Below, in pieces: positions 10,668 to 21,584 of a stretch of DNA of 64,000 bases. A model generated the notes under the pieces. It searched no databases. It saw nothing but the letters and a program-made list of their open reading frames with translations, and was not told the DNA's origin. This DNA comes from Cricetomys ansorgei (Eukaryota; Chordata; Mammalia; Rodentia; Nesomyidae). The DNA lies in assembly GCA_026225945.1 (NCBI GenBank), contig JAMJFZ010004066.1, positions 1 to 64,000 of the forward strand. The letters are read 5' to 3'. The number at the start of each line of letters is the position of its first letter. Position 1 is the first letter of the stretch. Position numbers and translations under genes: made by a program.

Positions 10668-10788
10668 GCGCTCGCACCATGTCTTGTGCCTGGTGCCCTT
10701 GTCTGTGGTTGTGTGACACCATGTGTGTTCTGGGAAACAAATCGGGGTCAAAGCAGAGCTCTTAACCACTGAGCCATCTCTCCAGCCC
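10492..10788 (-). mobile_element. B2 SINE with TG-rich insert
   Basis: Antisense B2: A-tail complement at 10492-10520, a long TG/ATGTG tract (10540-10670), then 'taaccactgagccatctctc' and 'cagcccc' at the head. Confidence 0.9.
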
Positions 10789-11047
10789 CTGTATATCATC
10801 TTTTGAGAAATAGCCAGAAGAGGTGACTCAGTGGTCTCACCATAAAGGAAATGATAGTTATCTGAAGCGATACGCACGCTGACTGGGCTGATTGCATCAC
10901 CCCCGTGACACAACATGGATTGTGACATCCTATGGACAAGTACCATTTATCAACTAAAAATAAAACTTTCAAAGTGGTTTTTTTTAAAATTTTGATTTAG
11001 AAATAAAAATTTTCAATTTCAAACATTTTTACTTTGTACGTTTCTGA

Positions 11048-11147
11048 GATCTAGTTTCCTATGCAACACAAGCCGACCTCAAACTTTAGATCCTTCTGCC
11101 TCAGCCCCTCAAGTGCTGAGATTACAGGGGTGCACCAGCCTGAACTG
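11048..11147 (-). mobile_element. Old B1/proto-B1 SINE
   Basis: 'gccgacctcaaactttagat', 'tcctctgcctcag'-like words and 'caagtgctgagattacaggg' give an antisense, diverged B1 monomer. Confidence 0.7.
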
Positions 11148-11577
11148 GCAGCTCTCTTCTTGTGTTCAGGAGGAGGAGGTGGCTCCTCAACTGTTCTGCA
11201 GCCCCCCAGGCTGCTGGGGGCTCCTGGCAGTCTTGTTTGCAAAACCTGCTGTTTATTTTGTGTTCTTTTATAAGTTGCCTTGTGGTCTTCGCCAGGTCCA
11301 CAAACATACAGTTCAAGGGAGTCAAAGGCTTTTGTCATAAGATAGGTGATAACCACACACACCCCAACCTTGCTGGCTCACGGCTGTGAACTTCCCTGTG
11401 TCTTCGAGGGTCAGAACTATGTCGTAATGTCAACGTGGCTCTCCATACACACACCGAGCCTGCAGTACAGCAGTGCTGGTAAGTGGGAACGAACAGATGA
11501 AATGACTGAGCGATGGCGACCCAGTGAACGGACACATACATCACCACAAAAAGGATTGCTTATGATAGGCTGAGTGC

Positions 11578-11694
11578 AGATCCGGTGTGGTGGTTCCTTC
11601 TTACAACCCCAGCACTTGGGTGACTGAAGCAGGAAGACTGGGAGTTTGAGGCTAGACTGGGCCAATCACAAAAGTCTGTCTCAAAATAAAAGAG
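11578..11694 (+). mobile_element. Old B1/proto-B1 SINE
   Basis: 'tccggtgtggtggttccttc', 'aaccccagcacttgggtgac' and 'gtctgtctcaaaataaaaga' mark a diverged monomer with an A-rich tail. Confidence 0.75.
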
Positions 11695-11705
11695 TAATTA
11701 TGATT

Positions 11706-11905
11706 AGGGGCTGGAGAAGTGGCTCGGTGATTAAGGTCTGATTCCCAGCTCCCACATGACGGCTCACAGCCATCTGTAACTCCATTTCTGAGGGATCTGA
11801 TGCCCTCTTTTGGACTCTGAGGGCACTGCATCCACACGGCTCGTATGTGCAGGCAGAACTACCCATGCACATAAACTAAAATAAAAGCAAAGGAAAAAAT
11901 GAAAA
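11706..11905 (+). mobile_element. B2 SINE
   Basis: 'ggggctggagaagtggctcg' head, 'ctcccacatgacggctcaca', 'gatgccctcttttggactct', A-rich tail ending about 11905. An AATT-rich stretch follows (11913-11942). Confidence 0.9.
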
Positions 11906-11944
11906 ACTGAAATACGATTAATTAATTATTTAATTAATTAAAAG

Positions 11945-12475
11945 CCTGACTTGGCTCTCTCTTCCCCCTTGCTCTTTCAACCTACCAGATGCTGTCACCT
12001 TGACCTTGGCCTGCCCAGCCTCTAGTAAGAGTCAATACATTGTTCGTTAGAGAGCACCTAGTCTGTTTTAGCGGCACAAAGTAGACGGAAATGGGCGGAG
12101 AGTTCCGAGATGACCCGAGAGAGCTCTCTGCAATCGTCACAGGTTCCTTCCCATACCCACCGACTGCCGCCTGGTTCTGATCGGTGTTTGCAGACATTGT
12201 CCCACCACTCAGCTCGGAAGAACAGTGAGGAAACACACACCAACTACACTTACTTCTTCCAACACGATGGTTTCTTTATAGCCAGTCCAGGCCTCCTTCT
12301 GTTAATTGGTGACTTCAGTAAGTTTGCATGTATTCTGGTCGTTTGATATACTCGAACTATATTTCTGCAACATTGTTTTCTCTTTCTATGTGTTGTGCTT
12401 TGTCCTTCCTCTTCCTATCCCCTATTTTTGTCTCCATTTTTATCTTTCTTTCTATCTTCCTTTCTTTTCTTCTTT
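11945..12475. other. Stretch without a recognised gene
   Basis: Pyrimidine-rich towards its right end (12390-12475), where it meets the complement of a B1 tail. No supported exon. Confidence 0.35.
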
Positions 12476-12478
12476 TGC

Positions 12479-12645
12479 TGTTTTGTTTTGGTTTTGTTAT
12501 TGTTTTTGAGACAGGGTTTCCTCTGTGTAGCCCAGACTGTTCTGGAACTTGCTCTGCAGACCAGGCTGGCCTCGAACTCAGAGACCCACCTCCTTCTGCC
12601 TCCCACCTGCTGGGAAAGGAGTGTGCCAATATGCCCAACTGCTTG
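12479..12645 (-). mobile_element. B1 SINE
   Basis: 'tgagacagggtttcctctgt', 'gaccaggctggcctcgaact' and 'cacctgctgggaaaggagtg' in order. Confidence 0.93.
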
Positions 12646-12967
12646 GCTTCATTTTCTAAAATTTAAAATAGCATAGTTAGTCGACCCTTTGTTTTTACCA
12701 GTTATTCTTTATTACAATTTCTTTTCATAAAATACACTTTGATCGTGACCCCCATCACCGTGTCTTACCTCTGCAGATCAAGTCTGCCTATTTCTGATTC
12801 GCAGGTATTTCCAGATACGTGTATGAAGCAGAATCATCTGCAAGGGCAGCCTGTGGGGCCCCTTGGGCAGCCTTCATGCAGTAGCCGATCTGAGGTAGAA
12901 GGTGAGAATTTACAGATCTCCTAAATTCTCCCAGTGATGCTGGAGGCCACTCTGCCCGGATGCTTTT

Positions 12968-13045
12968 TTTCAGAGTGAAGATTCATTTTCTATCTCAGAG
13001 TAAAGATTTCAGATTTCCCTATTTCAGAGTGAAGATTCATTTTCT
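12968..13045 (+). repeat. Three imperfect copies of a 25-29 bp unit
   Basis: 'cagagtgaagattcatttt' occurs at about 12971 and 13025, with a shorter variant (cagagtaaagattt) between them at about 12996. The unit begins with a TTTCAG-type acceptor-like word, and the last copy is followed by a gtgagt word. Confidence 0.7.
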
Positions 13046-13329
13046 CGTGGTGAGTAAAGACACAGTTGGAAATACCTAAGCTCTGCATCATCTCTCCCCT
13101 GAATCACTCCTGAAGATTTATAATCTTCCCACCCGCGTCAACCCACGGATTTCCTAGGCCCCACGGAGCTCTGGTTCAGTCCCTCCTTTGCAGATAAATG
13201 CACAACTGGGGGAAACAGTTGTAGGTTGCAGGGCTTACCATCTTGAACCAATGCAATATAACTGGAGCACATGGCTTCACATCTTTCTTTTGTTGACTTG
13301 GCCAGTAAATGTTTTCCCTTTGCTCTTGT

Positions 13330-13432
13330 GAGATGTGCTGTCACTAAGTTGCTTGAAATGTCCTAGCTTAAGCCATCCTCCTGTCTCAGCCTTCTGAGTA
13401 GCTGGGACTACAAGCACACACCACAGCAACAG
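13330..13432 (-). mobile_element. 7SL-derived monomer (FLAM/proto-B1-like)
   Basis: 'cttctgagtagctgggacta' followed by 'caagcacacaccaca' is the antisense signature of an old 7SL-derived monomer rather than a modern B1. Confidence 0.7.
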
Positions 13433-13436
13433 TCTG

Positions 13437-13842
13437 GATATGTCTGTGTTTCTATTGTCGTGATGGCCAAAAGCAGCTTGGGAAGGAAAGGGTGTATTCA
13501 GCTTACATATTCTGGGTCACAGTCCACTGAGGGACACCAAGGCAGGAACTCGAACAGGGGTGGGATCCTGGTGACAGAAGAGAGACCAAGGTCCCTGCGT
13601 ACCATGCTTGCCTCCTACGGCTTGCTCTGCCTGTTTGCTACAGCACTCAGGACCACAAGCCCAGAGGTGACTCCGCCCACAGCAAGCTGGGCCTTCCCAC
13701 ATCAATTCTCAAAGAAGAAAATGTACCGCAGGCGTGTCCCCAGGTCAGTGGGGGTGGGGGGGGGAGTCATTTTCTCAATTGATGTTCTTTTTTCCAAAAT
13801 GACTTTAGCTTGTGTCAAGCTGGCATAAAGCTATTCAGCACA
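13437..13842 (+). mobile_element. Rodent interspersed repeat, copy 2
   Basis: Same family as 5345-5712: 'gcttgggaaggaaagggtgt', 'gcaggaactcgaacaggggt', 'ggaccacaagcccagaggtg', and an end 'agcttgtgtcaagctggcat'. It contains a G-run near 13749-13762. Confidence 0.75.
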
Positions 13843-14259
13843 GGGAAGGACGTTTTACGTTTTAGTGCACTTAGCCTGTGCCAAGCGGTGTAGTAATCGG
13901 TGAGACTGGAGTCCCAGGTTCTAAGGTGGGCTCATGGGGTAAGTGAGCAGCTAGGCAGACCCCAGGTAGTGACCACCACATGGTAGCCACCTTCATAGAA
14001 AGAGGGACATGACGGTAATATAAGGTCACAGAGGTAGGCCCCCAACCCCCAGCTACCCTGCCTGTTCTCCAGGAAAAGCCCGTGGAGAACCCTTCTTTCA
14101 AGCCCTGTGCTGACTTCTGCTTCTTTCTGTGGCGTGTGTAGACTGACTGGCCCTTCCATGTGGACTTCCTCCTGTGTTTCGGCTCTGTGCTGTGGGCCTC
14201 AAATGAGTGAGGCATTTGAACGAGAGAGCTGTGGAATGCTTCTTGGAAAAAGCACCGCT

Positions 14260-14600
14260 GGAGAGGACCTCGGTGATACAGGAGACTCGGGCTGTGAGAC
14301 AGGAGGCCAAGGGCGGGGCGTAAACATGCCCAGACACTGCGCACCGGCGCGTCAGAGGCCTAAAGGTGAAAGTCAGCCAGAACATTTCGATTCTTTCTGT
14401 CTCTAAAAATAGAACGTGAGCCGATCCAGGATTTTAGGGAGCGGGGAGAGGCAGAGCCAGCAGCATGGACGTCTGTAGCCCACGCGGTTGAGAGCCTGCT
14501 GGCGTTCGGAGCCTTCTGCTCCCAGCGGTGAGTAGACGGATGCCCTGCCCTACGTGATGCGCAAGGCTCAGAGCCGCACCAGTCCACCCCCCCTCCCTTT
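14260..14600 (+). promoter_or_regulatory. CpG-rich block with GC box and donor site: possible promoter and first exon
   Basis: By eye this stretch has a CpG density near that expected from its base composition, unusual for the window. It holds an Sp1-type GC box (gggcggggcg, 14311-14320) and 200 bp later a good splice donor (cccagcg/gtgagt, exon end 14527). An ATG at 14465 opens only an 8-codon frame, so any exon here would be largely 5' untranslated. No TATA box was seen. The call is inferential. Confidence 0.35.
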
Positions 14601-14737
14601 GCTTCCCTTTGACAGGCTATGCCTTAGTGTCCCCAAAAGGGACAGTGACAGACCCAAGGTTCCCAGGCTCAGAGGGTAAGACTTACGTTCCCTATGATAC
14701 TCTCTTACCTCGTTCTCTCCTAAATATTCACTAAAAG

Positions 14738-14975
14738 GCCCTGGAGAGATGGCTCAGTGTTTAAAGGCACTTTGCTGCTCTTGCATAGATCCTGGGTTCG
14801 GTTCCCAGCACCCACGTGGCAGCTGCAGACAGCCCTTAACTTCTTCAGTTCTGGGAGACCTATGCTCTCTTCTGGTCTCCACAGTCCTATGGATGTGGTG
14901 TACTTACACGGGCGTGCAAGCAAAACACTCATAAACTAAAAATAAGTAAATATTTAAAACAAAAATTAAAAAAAA
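14738..14975 (+). mobile_element. B2 SINE
   Basis: 'ccctggagagatggctcagt', 'ggttcggttcccagcaccca', 'tctcttctggtctccacagt', A-rich tail to about 14975. Confidence 0.92.
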
Positions 14976-15061
14976 CATATTTACAAAGGAAACACTGCGC
15001 AGCCTTCCATTCTGTCTCTTTTGATCATTAAAACAATAGCCAAAGGTGCTTTCTAAAAACT

Positions 15062-15430
15062 TGTTACAGCCTGAATCTAGAACGTTCTCCAAAGACTCAT
15101 ATGTTAAAGATCGGTCTCCAGTTTGAATCAAGAGTTGGGGTCCAGCAGGAGGTCTTTAGGTCACGGGGATGGGGGTGGGGGTGGGGGGTGTCTTCAAGGG
15201 AGATTGTAGAGCTGGGTGTGATGGCACACACCTGTAATCCCAGAACGTGGGAGACTGAGGCAGGAGGATTGTGAATTCCAGGCTAGCCTAAGCTACACAA
15301 TGAGAAGAGGGTAAGAAGGGAGGGAGAAGGCTCGTGGGGTTCCTGCTCCCCCCTCTCCTCTGCTCCTCAGCTCTCAGAGTTTTGCACCCCTGCTGCAACT
15401 CGCTGCCTCTGCGATGTTGGGGTGCCAGCA
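15062..15430 (+). mobile_element. MaLR-type LTR relic, split by a SINE
   Basis: 'ccaaagactcatatgttaaa' and 'ggtctccagtttg' then 'aggtctttaggtcacgggg' and 'tcttcaagggagattgt' follow the order of MLT1/MST-type LTRs. Sequence resumes after the B1-like insert at 15207-15304. Confidence 0.6.
15207..15304 (+). mobile_element. B1-like SINE inserted in the MaLR
   Basis: 'agctgggtgtgatggcacac', 'gagactgaggcaggagga' and 'aggctagcctaagctacaca'; diverged. Confidence 0.75.
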
Positions 15431-15439
15431 GATTGAGCA

Positions 15440-16330
15440 TGCGCTGGCCGATGGCCATCGTAGGTCTTTTCTCCTTAGATGTTGGTTGTCAGTACTTGCT
15501 CTGACATTGGAAAGCTGCCTAGCACAAAAACTAGTAATCCTGCTTCCAGAAAGTTCTTTCTGGTGACTCTACTAGCATCCCTTACTGAGAAAGTCAGGCT
15601 TCCTGCTGTGACCATGTCCCCGCGTCCTCTGGATAAGAAACATCAAAAACTTCCTGTTCCCGGGGGAAAACATTTTACCTAACATTCTCAATAGAGTCTA
15701 GTAAATAGATGTGTGAGTCATTTCATTGAGTCCTCTGAAGAAAGGTCCACGAATAGACTCTTTTGTGAGTCACTGAGTGACTCTGCTAGATGGGAACTAT
15801 CCGAGGCAGTTTCCACAAAGGCAGGCTGAGAGATGTGTGGAACGTTTCCTCTTCCGGTCGAGCACGTGCTCAGGGAGGCGCACAGCTCTGGTTCACGCAG
15901 TGCTGTGATTGACTCTTTGTCCCGAGCCCTTGGGTACACCTTTATCCTCAGCTCCCTGCTCTAGCTGTGAGCCCAGGAGAGCTCTGCAGAGTACTCCCAC
16001 CAAAGTAAAGAACAGGTACCAGGAATATAGAAAGCTGAGAAATCCACCCCTCACTCAAAGGACGGCAGAACAGAGGCACAACGGGGGGTGGGGGCATCAC
16101 TGTCTTTCTGAATCTTTCTTGACCCTCTGAGCATGGCCAGACCATCCCACACAACCACCGGGTCACAGAGTGCAGTAGTACCCCTGGAGGACTGAGGAGT
16201 AGCCATCCATTTTGATATCAAACAGAATAAAGCTTAGGGTTCATGGGATTTTATGAACGGGATATGAGGAGGCTAGAACTGGTCTTGAAATAGGCCTGGG
16301 GTTGGAGTCCAAAGGCTGATTAAGTCAGAG
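15440..16330. other. Stretch without a recognised gene
   Basis: No clear mobile element. Open frames of 60-75 codons on both strands lack splice support. Confidence 0.35.
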
Positions 16331-16331
16331 A

Positions 16332-16412
16332 CACAGGGAGACAGGGGAGAGCAAAGGGGAGGAGGAGAGAAAGGGAGGAGGAAAGGGAGAGGGAGGGGCG
16401 GGAGAGAGAGAT
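16332..16412 (+). repeat. GA-rich purine tract
   Basis: About 80 bp of G/A with few pyrimidines (gggagacaggggagagc and on), low complexity. Confidence 0.75.
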
Positions 16413-16419
16413 TAAGAGG

Positions 16420-17290
16420 GATGTCCTGGGACCAGGCAGATGGATCTGGCATCCATCCTCCGGAGAGTAAAGGGATGTGCTCAGGAAGAGACGGCCTCAA
16501 TGTCCTCAGTGTCCTCAATGAAAGCCGTCTGCCTGTCTAGAAGGACAAAGGGTCCAGAGCCTTCCATTCGGAAGAGCGAGTGTGCTGTCATGGCCTCCTG
16601 CCACCTCCTTTAAATTCCTCATAACTCGGGAGCAGCGACCTTCATCTTTCACAGGGTCCCACAGAAGTAACGCACCTGTGCTGGGTGGGGCCTTTAGGGT
16701 TTGTGTCTGCGTGTAGCAGGACAAACAGCCCTAGACTCCTATTGCCCCCCAAGCAAGGGCGGGGGTTCTTGCTGCTACCACTGAGGGAATTTCAACTGCA
16801 CAATTCCGTCAGACACCAGAGTGCTTGGGAAAGCTTCTCCCATTTGCTTGACATCTCAGATCTTGGCATGGAGGAGCCTTGTGGCTAGCAGAAGCCATCT
16901 TTGGCCTCGATTTCGTCAGACTCATTTTCAACGATCCTCAAAGAACACCCTTTGCAGGAAAAAACTCCAAAGAAATAGAAACAAGACAGCCTTTTAAGTG
17001 TTTGGTGTTATACACTCAATAAGTAAGTATAAATGTGTGTGTTAAAGGTCTGGTTTTCTTTGGATTTTTGTTATTGATGTTAATTTGCGGTGTTTTTGCT
17101 GCAGAAATGGCCTTCTAGGAATTTATTTAGGATTTTTTTTTTTTTTACTTATAACATTATTACCAGAGAATTATTGAGATGACACTTGAATTGCCCAATA
17201 AGCAATTAAGATGTGCACTCTTAGTGAGCAATAGTTTACTATGGATTTAATGAAAACTCTCAGTGACTACACTTCCCTCGTCCCTTCGGT
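16420..17290. other. Mostly unique sequence; AT-rich non-coding part at 16940-17270
   Basis: The right part is AT-rich, free of recognised SINEs, and lacks long frames, which is the look of a conserved non-coding element. That cannot be decided without an alignment. Confidence 0.3.
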
Positions 17291-17297
17291 TACTCAC

Positions 17298-18297
17298 ACC
17301 TGCACACACTCACACACACACGTGCACACACACACTCACACACACATACACACTCACACACACATACACACTCACACACACGTACACACACTCACATACA
17401 CGTGCGCACACACACTCACACACACATACACACTCACACACACGTACACACACTCACATACACGTGCACGCACACACTCACACACGTGCACACACACGTG
17501 CACTCACACATACTCACACTCACACATACACACACACGTGCACGTACACACTCACACACACTCACACTCACACACGTGCACACACACTCACACACACATA
17601 CACACTCACACACGTGTACACACACTCACACGTGCACACGCACACACACGTACACACACTCACATACACGTGCGCACACACTCACACACACGTGCGCACA
17701 CACGTGCACTCACACATACTCACACTCACATACACAGTCACACACTCACACACTCACACTCACACACGTGCACACACACACGTGTACACACACATACTCA
17801 CACTCACACATACACACTCACACACACGTGCACGTAGACACTCACACTCTCACACACTCACACTCACACACACTCACATACACGTGCACACACACTCACA
17901 CACACATACACACTCACACACACGTACACACACTCACATACACGTGCACACACACTCACACACACGTGCGCACACACGTGCACTCACACATACTCACACT
18001 CACACATACACAGTCACACACTCACACACTCACACTCACACACGTGCACACACACACGTGTACACATACATACTCACACTCACACATACACACTCACACA
18101 CACGTGCACGTAGACACTCACACTCTCACACACTCACACTCACACACACTCACATACACGTGCACACACACACACATACACACTCACACACGTGTACACA
18201 CACGTGCACACACACTCACATACACGTGCACACACACACTCACACACACATACTCACTCACACACACTCACACACACGCACACACACGCCTGCTCAC
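17298..18297 (+). repeat. 1 kb CA-rich array with CACACT and CACGTG units and a 276-bp higher-order period
   Basis: The tract mixes CACACA, ACTCAC and many CACGTG palindromes. Marker words recur at a constant offset: 'tacacagtca' at 17731 and 18007, and 'cacgtagaca' at 17831 and 18107, both 276 bp apart. So about 0.27 kb was duplicated as a block. The three long plus-strand frames (threonine/histidine repeats, up to 345 codons) come from the dinucleotide repeat and are not genes. Confidence 0.95.
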
Positions 18298-18299
18298 TA

Positions 18300-18660
18300 A
18301 CCTGGGCCAAGTGAAAATTTTTTTTTCTTTCCAAGGCGCAGTCCTATGTAATCACGCAAAGGTCCACCTCTTTCCACTCTGCATGTGACAGCTGCCTCCC
18401 ACACCCACTCCCGCGCCCTCGGTGTCCGTCACAGTGTAAACCCATGCTTGCTGAACGAATGAGTAGAGGGACGGGGTGCTCGGCTGAAAACATGTCGACT
18501 GATTCCAACGCCAAGCGCTGAAGTGACCGCAGGGCCTCAGTGGGTCAGTGGCAGTGTGGGTGTGCCTTGGTACCTGTGGGAATACTTACAGACACACGCA
18601 GGGAAGTTCAGGAGATGGACTGGGTGGACATTGGGGAAAATAATAGGAGACGAATGTTTC
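18300..18660. other. Stretch without a recognised gene
   Basis: Non-repetitive sequence; a word near 18450 (cttgctgaacgaatgagtag) hints at a worn L2 end. Nothing else seen. Confidence 0.35.
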
Positions 18661-18664
18661 AAGC

Positions 18665-18775
18665 AGGGCCAGTGGCAGATGCTGCAGCCGTAGCGGCTTG
18701 CGAAGGCGAGGCAGGGGAATCACTTGAACCTCAGCATTTGGGGCCAGCTGGACAACGTAGTAAGACTCCAGTTAA
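18665..18775 (+). mobile_element. Old 7SL-derived monomer
   Basis: 'ggggaatcacttgaacctca' and 'gacaacgtagtaagactcc' match the FLAM/proto-B1 layout, strongly diverged. Confidence 0.55.
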
Positions 18776-18905
18776 TTAAGAAATTACTTTCTCTTAGAAT
18801 TCCACTTTTTTTCTTGAGAGAGCTCTCTAAAGTTTATTGATACATTCATAGAAGAGACTGGAATGGATTATAAACTGGCATTCCCGGAATTAAGAAGTGT
18901 TATGC

Positions 18906-19071
18906 AGGGCTAGAGAGACAGCTCAGCGGTTCAAAGTGCTGACTGTTCTCGCAGAGGACCCAGGTTCGGCTTCCGGCACCCCCATCAGGTGATTTACAAC
19001 CACCTGGAACTCTGGTTCCAGAGGATCCAGTGCCCTCTGCTGGCCTCCTTGGGTACCTACATCCATGCGGG

Positions 19072-19120
<49 letters not shown>

Positions 19121-19140
19121 GATAAACATAATAAATCTGT
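18906..19140 (+). mobile_element. B2 SINE with CA tail
   Basis: 'ggctagagagacagctcagc' head, 'gtgccctctgctggcctcct', a 44-bp CA tract (19074-19117) and 'ataataaatctg' at the end. Confidence 0.92.
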
Positions 19141-19164
19141 TTGTTTTTTTTTTTTTAATTTAAG

Positions 19165-19214
19165 AAGAAGATGGGCAGGAGGTGGATGGAGAAAAGGTGT
19201 TTGTGGTCCCCGTG
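19165..19214 (+). CDS. Candidate small internal coding exon, unknown gene
   Basis: A long T run and 'ttaatttaag' form an acceptor and 'cccgtg/gtaagt' a strong donor. The 50 bp between them read, after two bases completing a codon, as 16 codons: EDGQEVDGEKVFVVPV. The acidic-then-hydrophobic pattern looks protein-like. The T run lies just after a B2 tail, so a chance acceptor created by a SINE-associated T tract is the main alternative. Homology was not recognised. Confidence 0.25.
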
Positions 19215-19219
19215 GTAAG

Positions 19220-21085
19220 TTTGCCTTGAGACTCAAGGTCTGCTCTGAAATCCAGGCTTGAGTGAGCTCTGGATCTCTCGGTTCTGATCTGTCAAAGGGT
19301 GCCGGGCCACTTCCTGCGTGTTCGGGGCTGAGGAATTACTAGAGAGGGAAGCACAAACAAACCCAAGATTACACCCGACTAGGTTACTGTGGTGTGGGTA
19401 GCTGCTTGCTGCGTGAATAGAATTTTCAAGTTAATATGAAAACTACACTTGTCAGAAAGACGGTGATGCTTTGAGACACGCCTGCAAAGATTCGGACTTT
19501 ACTGTTCCTGTTCTGAACACAAGAGTTTCTGCACACACGCTATCTCATTTAATGAACTTCGGTATCTTTTAAAAATGAGAGACTGGACACACACACACCC
19601 CAATGAAGGAACACGTCTGCTTGATCCAGAGATGACAGAAGCTTAAGGGGCCCTGAGGGGCTTCACATTCTCAGAACACCACAGACAGTCCTGAATGAGG
19701 TGAGAAAAAAAAGACAGGCCTGGCTGCAAGCTCTTACCCTGGGGCTGACGGTCTGGCCAGGCCGGCTGGGCCACCAGGGCAGAGCTGAGGGTGTGATCTT
19801 TCGGATTTTGGCAGCTGTAAGGCTGTAAGCCTTTGCCTGGGTCCTTTTCATACTTCCATATAGCAGTGCCCTTCCCTGAGCAGGATCCCCAGTTCCTCTC
19901 CACACGAAGCCTCTTCATGGGAAACTATGAACATCTAGATATATGTGCCGGGTGACCAGACCCCCACACGACACCCCAGAGGCTGCCAACCCCCATCTAA
20001 CACCAGTCAACCATATTTGATAGGCAAGCCCTCTGGGGGGAAATCTGAGGTCTGTTCGGCCTCTTTGTCGGCTGAAATTAGCTGCTTCTGAGATGTGTAC
20101 GTTTCTTCAGAACCCAGCTGTTTCCTCACAAGTGGGACTCAGTCTCTGGGGACAGGGACAGGAGATGAGGCACAGGGCGGTGGCAGAAGGTTCTTCTGCG
20201 GTCACGTGTGTGGGTGAGGCGGTGGGAAAGTACTGAGATCTGCAGCAGCTACAGGTTGATGTGGTCTGAGCGAGTCCGCTGACCACAGATCTGCCCAAAT
20301 CACCCTCGGCTCTCATCTGAAAACTCACAGTATGCATGCCTTCGGCGGGCCAGACACCCAGACACCCCTACCCTGCAGTGTGTCATGCTCAATCTAAGCC
20401 TGTCAGCCCTAGGCAAAATAGATCCAAAGAGATGGACAGATAGGCAAGCAGAGAGCAGGCTGGTGGGTGCAGGGATAGGGTATCCTGTGAGAGGTACTGC
20501 TTGCCTGGAGGCAGGGGTTTGATTAAGAAAGATATAAACTGGCTGTGGGGGAGGAAACCTGCTAAGAACGACTTATAAAACCAGTTACCATGGAGGAGGC
20601 GAGAGTGACAGGGAGGGACTATGAGCTCCGTAGCAACCTGCCATCCCTAGGGGAGAAAACCGGAATGGCACCTTAGAGCACCAGCAGATGTCCTGCTGCT
20701 GGACAGAGGAAAGAAAAAAAAAAAAGCAAACGGAGTCAAAGCCATGATGAGGAAGGCCTTTCCAACCTCACGGCGTCCCCGCAATCAGAGGACAGTCATC
20801 CTTACGGCATGCTGGCAGGATTGCTGTCCAGCTCAACGGACCATTAAAGGAGCCGAGCCATCCCTATCAGGACAAGAATCTTCCCCCTGGCCCCCAAGCT
20901 GAGCAGTCACTGAGATCAGAAACATCCCTTTCATCTCTTCTGTCCTTCACCCCACGGACGGATGGATGCGTCTTCATTTCAGAGACTTGCTTTCCTTCGC
21001 CCGGCCGGTGCCACAGCCTCCACACGGGCCCCTAGTCGCCAGCTTCCCGAGCTGCATGGGCAGGAGCCTTGCCAAAGTGCTAAAA
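19220..21085. other. Long stretch without a recognised gene; possible MIR remnant at 19525-19582
   Basis: 'ctatctcatttaatgaactt' followed by an A-rich word resembles MIR. A minus-strand frame of 91 codons at 19643-19918 lacks a convincing splice frame. An A12 run lies near 20714-20725. Confidence 0.35.
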
Positions 21086-21087
21086 CT

Positions 21088-21582
21088 GAGTCCACCACTC
21101 CCTGCTTGACTCCTGCTCAACTCTGATTCCCAATATAATAGTGGTAGGGTGGGGCTTTAAGAGGTGAGTGAGTAGCCAGGCGGCTACACACCTTTAATCC
21201 CAGCACTCGGGAGGCAGAGGCAGGCGGATCTCTGTGAGTTCGAGGCCAGCCTGGTCTACAGAGTGGGGTCCAGGACAGCCAGAGTTACAACAGGGAAACC
21301 CTGTCTCAAAACAAACAAATAAACAAACAAACAACAGAGGTAAGAAAGAGAGATAGAGAAGTCCTTTGGGGTGGGGGCTCAAGAACAGGTTGTTATAAAG
21401 CGGGGCTGCCTTTTAAGACGCCTCTTTTCTATGTGCAGCAACTGGTCTTTCTGTTTCTCTAAGAATTAAGGTGTAGCACGGGCCAGGTGCGGCTGCCCCA
21501 TCTAGAACCGTAAACTTCCCTCCTTTAAAAGTCTCCCAGTCTTGGATGTTCTGTCATAGCAACAGAAAAGCATCTAAGACAG
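21088..21582 (+). mobile_element. MaLR-type LTR relic split by a B1
   Basis: 'aatataatagtggtagggtg' plus 'gggctttaagaggtgag' lies left of the B1, and the LTR end 'ctgtcatagcaacagaaaag' then 'catctaagaca' lies at 21553-21580. Together they match the two ends of an MLT1/MST-like LTR. Confidence 0.55.
21176..21338 (+). mobile_element. B1 SINE inside the MaLR
   Basis: 'ccaggcggctacacaccttt', 'gatctctgtgagttcgaggc', CAAA/CAAATAAA tail. Confidence 0.95.
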
Positions 21583-21584
21583 AG

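Noticed and set aside
17298..18297. Regularly spaced repeats as a CRISPR array
   Set aside because: Units are CA-type low-complexity sequence without unique spacers, in rodent nuclear DNA.
17241..18388. Three overlapping long frames of threonine/histidine repeats
   Set aside because: They are the translation of a CA-rich array in three frames, with no unique protein-like sequence or splice support.
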